Shown here: piece after piece, positions 61,578 to 64,000 of the stretch
How the letters are laid out: every line of letters begins with the position of its first letter
Position numbering within the stretch: the stretch's first letter is position 1
Source: a bacterium
Lineage (GTDB): Bacteria; Ratteibacteria; UBA8468; B48-G9; DSTR01
Assembly: GCA_029551285.1 (NCBI GenBank)
Contig: JAKPFT010000018.1
Span: 1-64,000, forward strand
DNA: 64,000 nt
Direction: 5' to 3'
The notes under the pieces: model-generated
Seen by the model: only the letters and a program-made list of their open reading frames with translations
Databases searched by the model: none
What the model was told of the DNA's origin: nothing
Translations under genes and position numbers: made by a program

Positions 61578-63137
61578 TCAGGGAGAGACTTTTTCCACGG
61601 AAAGGCCGCGCCTTTCCAGGAGGGAACCTTCCAGCCGAAACAGGTCCACCAGTGAAGTAAGGTAGTTCACCACAGCCTCAATCTCCGCAATCTGGCTGGA
61701 GAGAAGGTCTCGCTGGGTCTGGGCAACCAGAAGGGGCGTGGAACGGCCCACACGAAACTTTTCTGTTTCGGCCCGCAGTTTCTCTTCCTGCAGCACTCTG
61801 GTGGCTGCCACCGCCGTAATCTGCTGATAGGTGCGATTCACTTCCAGGTAAGCGGAGCGGACATCCAGGATGACCAGCTGAGACAGGTTTTCCAGGGCTT
61901 CCTCAGCCTGCTGTCGGCTCAGCCTGGCGCGCTGGTACTGGGCCTTAGCCTGCCGGTTGCCCACCGGCCACTGAAAGGCCAGACCGGCCGCAACCTCATA
62001 ACCTTTTCCGGTAATGTCCTGAAGTGAGCCACCAAAAGAATTAGCATAGCCGGTTTTTCCCAGCGTCAGAAAAAAATCTAATTTAGGTAACAGACCATTT
62101 TTTGTTTTCACCAGTTCCACCTCGTTCCGCTGAAGGCTCAAACGCGCCTGCTGCAGTTCCGGACGAAGCCGCAGCGCCAGGGCACAGTGGTTTTCAATGG
62201 CATCAAGTTTCACCTGCGGGACAGCCGGCAGGTCCTTAAGGATAACTTCACTTTCCCAGGAGCCATCTGGCGGATTCAACAATCTTAACAGTTGTAACCG
62301 GATACTTTCCATTTTGCTGGTGGCGTTGATAAGCGCTTCCCGGCGCAGGGCCACTTCTGCCTGAGCCGCGGCCAGTTCAATCTCAGCCAGTTTGCCCACA
62401 CTGATTTTTTCCTCAGTCTCCTTCAGTTGCTGCTCGGCTAACTTCAGGGAGTCCTGGTAGATTTCTATCTCTCTTCTGGCTAAAGCATACTGCCAGTAAG
62501 TTTTTTCAATCTCAGCCACGATGTTTTCCGCCAGTGCCTGCAACTCGTATTCAGAAGCAAAACTGTCCAGTCTGGCCTGCCGCAGTCTGGCCAGATTGGC
62601 TTCTACGTCAGCACCCTGCAGCAACGCCTGGGTCACCGTCAGTCCCAGTCTGGTGGTGTGCAGGTTGCTGTAAAGGCTGGACCAGTCTTTTGCGGTGCTT
62701 AACTCAGTCACGAAACTGGTTCCGCCAGGCAGAAGACGGCTGAAACCACCACTTAAGTTAACCTGGCTGCTGGTGGTTCCGGTTAAGGCGCCAGTGGTCC
62801 GGGAGGGTGTTTGAGCGTGCTGCCGGGAAAGAGAAAGACCGGCTTCAAGGGTCGGGTCAAACCTTGCCTTTTCCTCTTCTTCGTATGTTTTGCGAACAGC
62901 TGGAGTAAGTTTCTCCACCCGCAGCGCCTGGTTGTTCTGAAGCCCCAGAAGCACGGCCTCCCGCAGGCCGAGAGTGAGCGTTTTCGCCGCCAGGGCAGTC
63001 TCTGACCTGGTGGCGGAACTTAAGGAGGGGGCCGCCTCAGTTCCGATAAGTTTTGTCAGAAACAGGATGCTGACCAGCAGGAGAATTTCCTTCCCTGATT
63101 TCTGAGAAACCCACCCGGATAGTTTTCTTTCAGGCAT
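61578..63137 (-). CDS. TolC-family outer-membrane efflux protein
   Basis: I start at the ATG at 63137 (MPERKLSGWVSQKSG), which has AAGGAGG 6-7 nt upstream; the ORF-track start is inside the RND gene. The 519-aa protein has a signal anchor (EILLLVSILFLTKL), then two long helical OEP repeats typical of TolC. Examples are AEQQLKETEEKISVGKLAEIELAAAQAEVALR and a matching set near the C terminus. TolC trimers form the outer-membrane channel of tripartite pumps. It overlaps the RND gene by 8 bp; a membrane-fusion protein is expected upstream, beyond the window. Confidence 0.92.
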   Translation of the reverse strand: MPERKLSGWVSQKSGKEILLLVSILFLTKLIGTEAAPSLSSATRSETALAAKTLTLGLREAVLLGLQNNQALRVEKLTPAVRKTYEEEEKARFDPTLEAGLSLSRQHAQTPSRTTGALTGTTSSQVNLSGGFSRLLPGGTSFVTELSTAKDWSSLYSNLHTTRLGLTVTQALLQGADVEANLARLRQARLDSFASEYELQALAENIVAEIEKTYWQYALARREIEIYQDSLKLAEQQLKETEEKISVGKLAEIELAAAQAEVALRREALINATSKMESIRLQLLRLLNPPDGSWESEVILKDLPAVPQVKLDAIENHCALALRLRPELQQARLSLQRNEVELVKTKNGLLPKLDFFLTLGKTGYANSFGGSLQDITGKGYEVAAGLAFQWPVGNRQAKAQYQRARLSRQQAEEALENLSQLVILDVRSAYLEVNRTYQQITAVAATRVLQEEKLRAETEKFRVGRSTPLLVAQTQRDLLSSQIAEIEAVVNYLTSLVDLFRLEGSLLERRGLSVEKVSP

Positions 63138-64000
63138 GGTTTTCCTCCTTCCCCTGATTGAGACGACTTTCAAAGAAATGATAGACGACCGGTACGAAAA
63201 GCAGGGTAATCAGCGTGGAACTGAGTAATCCTCCGATGACCGCACGGGCTAAAGGCGCCTGGAACTCACCGCCCTCACCAAGACCCAGCGCCATAGGCAC
63301 AAGTGCCAGTATTGTCGTCAGGGCCGTCATCAGAATGGGCCGAAGCCGGCGCCGGCCAGCTTCTTCAATGGCTTCTTTAAGCTGGAAGCGGTCACGATGA
63401 CGCAGCAGGTTAATATGGTCCACCAGCACAATGGCGTTATTGACCACAATCCCGCCCAGCATGATACAGCCGATAATGGACTGCAGATTAAAGGTTGTCC
63501 CGCTCAGGAAAAGCAACCAGAGAACGCCGATGGCCGCTGGCGGGACAGAAAACATGACCACAAAAGGGTCCTGCAGGGACTCATACAGGGAGACCATAAC
63601 CATGTACACCAGTACCAGGGATAATACGAAAACCAGTACCAGTTCCTGAAATGCCTCCTGCTGCTGCTCATACTCGCCTCCAAAACCGATGGAGAAATCG
63701 GCCGGCAGGGTGAGCGAGGAGAGCCGCTCTTTAATATCCCTCAAAACGGAGCCGAGGTCGCGGTCACTGATATTGGCGGAAACCGTGACCAGCCGCTCCT
63801 GGTCCTTTCTCTGAATGCTGACAGGACCACGGTGCGCCTGAGTCTTCACCACATTTTTCAGAAGCACCGCTTCTCCCCGGGAGTTGGTCACGGTCAGATT
63901 CAGAATCTCGCTTAAAGCCATCCGGTCAGCATCCTTAAACTGGACAAGTATCCGGTATTCCTTGCCGCCCTCGCGGTAGTAACTGGCGATACTGCCTCCC
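63130..64000 (-). CDS. RND efflux transporter, C-terminal part (truncated by window edge)
   Basis: The reading frame is open to 64000 (upstream of the ORF-track Met it continues SIASYYREGGKEYRILVQFKDADR), so only the last 290 or so residues are present. These include the periplasmic loop, then the final membrane spans with PPAAIGVLW, GGIVVNNAIVLVDHINLLRHR (part of the family's GIVVNNAI signature), RLRPILMTALTTILALVP and the end VPVVYHFFE. It belongs to the AcrB/HAE1 or MMPL-like RND pumps that drive efflux by proton flow. Operon with tolC downstream. Confidence 0.93.
   Translation of the reverse strand, partial: GGSIASYYREGGKEYRILVQFKDADRMALSEILNLTVTNSRGEAVLLKNVVKTQAHRGPVSIQRKDQERLVTVSANISDRDLGSVLRDIKERLSSLTLPADFSIGFGGEYEQQQEAFQELVLVFVLSLVLVYMVMVSLYESLQDPFVVMFSVPPAAIGVLWLLFLSGTTFNLQSIIGCIMLGGIVVNNAIVLVDHINLLRHRDRFQLKEAIEEAGRRRLRPILMTALTTILALVPMALGLGEGGEFQAPLARAVIGGLLSSTLITLLFVPVVYHFFESRLNQGKEENHA

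Overview
The window looks like one contig from an uncultured Gram-negative bacterium of the PVC/Omnitrophota/Lentisphaerae-like kind. This placement is inferred from gene content, not from a phylogenetic marker. The evidence is a LpxC-FabZ fusion and LpxI-type lipid A genes, BamA, Skp and Lol machinery, an McsA-McsB-ClpC arginine-phosphorylation module, several GFTLIELL pseudopilins with a C-terminal H-X9-DG signature, sulfatases, and very large secreted glycoside-hydrolase-like proteins. Genes are packed tightly with many ATGA or TGATG overlaps, and GTG and TTG starts are common.

Layout. 1-519: tail of a tandem array of a ~266 bp palindromic repeat, then a nucleoside hydrolase. 1.4-8.4 kb: NamZ-like hydrolase, RluB-type pseudouridine synthase, GNAT, MFS transporter, DRE-TIM aldolase and YgiQ radical SAM. 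8.4-25.5 kb: two convergent glycan-utilisation operons that mirror one another. Each has a good sigma70-like promoter, begins with pseudopilin gene(s) and ends with a paralogous, very large GH-like enzyme; the two stop codons are 4 bp apart. 25.6-29.1 kb: metallophosphoesterase, a decayed sulfatase pseudogene and a small lipoprotein. 29.1-36.9 kb: MsbA-like ABC exporter running into an antisense tRNA-Glu, PHP protein, YHS mini-protein, exonuclease-WYL fusion, cold-shock protein, TPR protein and an outer-membrane beta-barrel. 36.9-37.8 kb: three tandem copies of the repeat. 37.9-55.4 kb: HD protein, lpxI and two sulfatases, then a long minus-strand run lolE-lolD-[repeat]-ilvE-mcsA-mcsB-clpC-bamA-skp-lpxD-lpxC/fabZ-lpxA. 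55.5-61.5 kb: GH78-like, URO-D-like and large GH-like genes in one operon. 61.6-64 kb: TolC and the C-terminal part of an RND pump, cut by the window edge.

How it fits together. The cell builds a lipid A outer membrane (Lpx, Bam, Skp, Lol), with protein quality control (McsB-ClpC) in the same transcription unit. It appears to live on complex sulfated or acidic polysaccharides (secreted GH-like proteins, sulfatases, rhamnosidase-like enzyme). The most unusual items are (a) the structured repeat family, whose internal hairpin shows compensatory base changes and which sits, in sense orientation, directly before a gene at all three loci; (b) pseudopilin-led glycan operons, one including a lipoprotein with a GspG-like C-terminal motif; (c) an 11-bp-arm operator exactly between divergent lolE and GH78 promoters; and (d) several genes whose -10 box lies 7-9 nt before the ATG, suggesting leaderless mRNAs.
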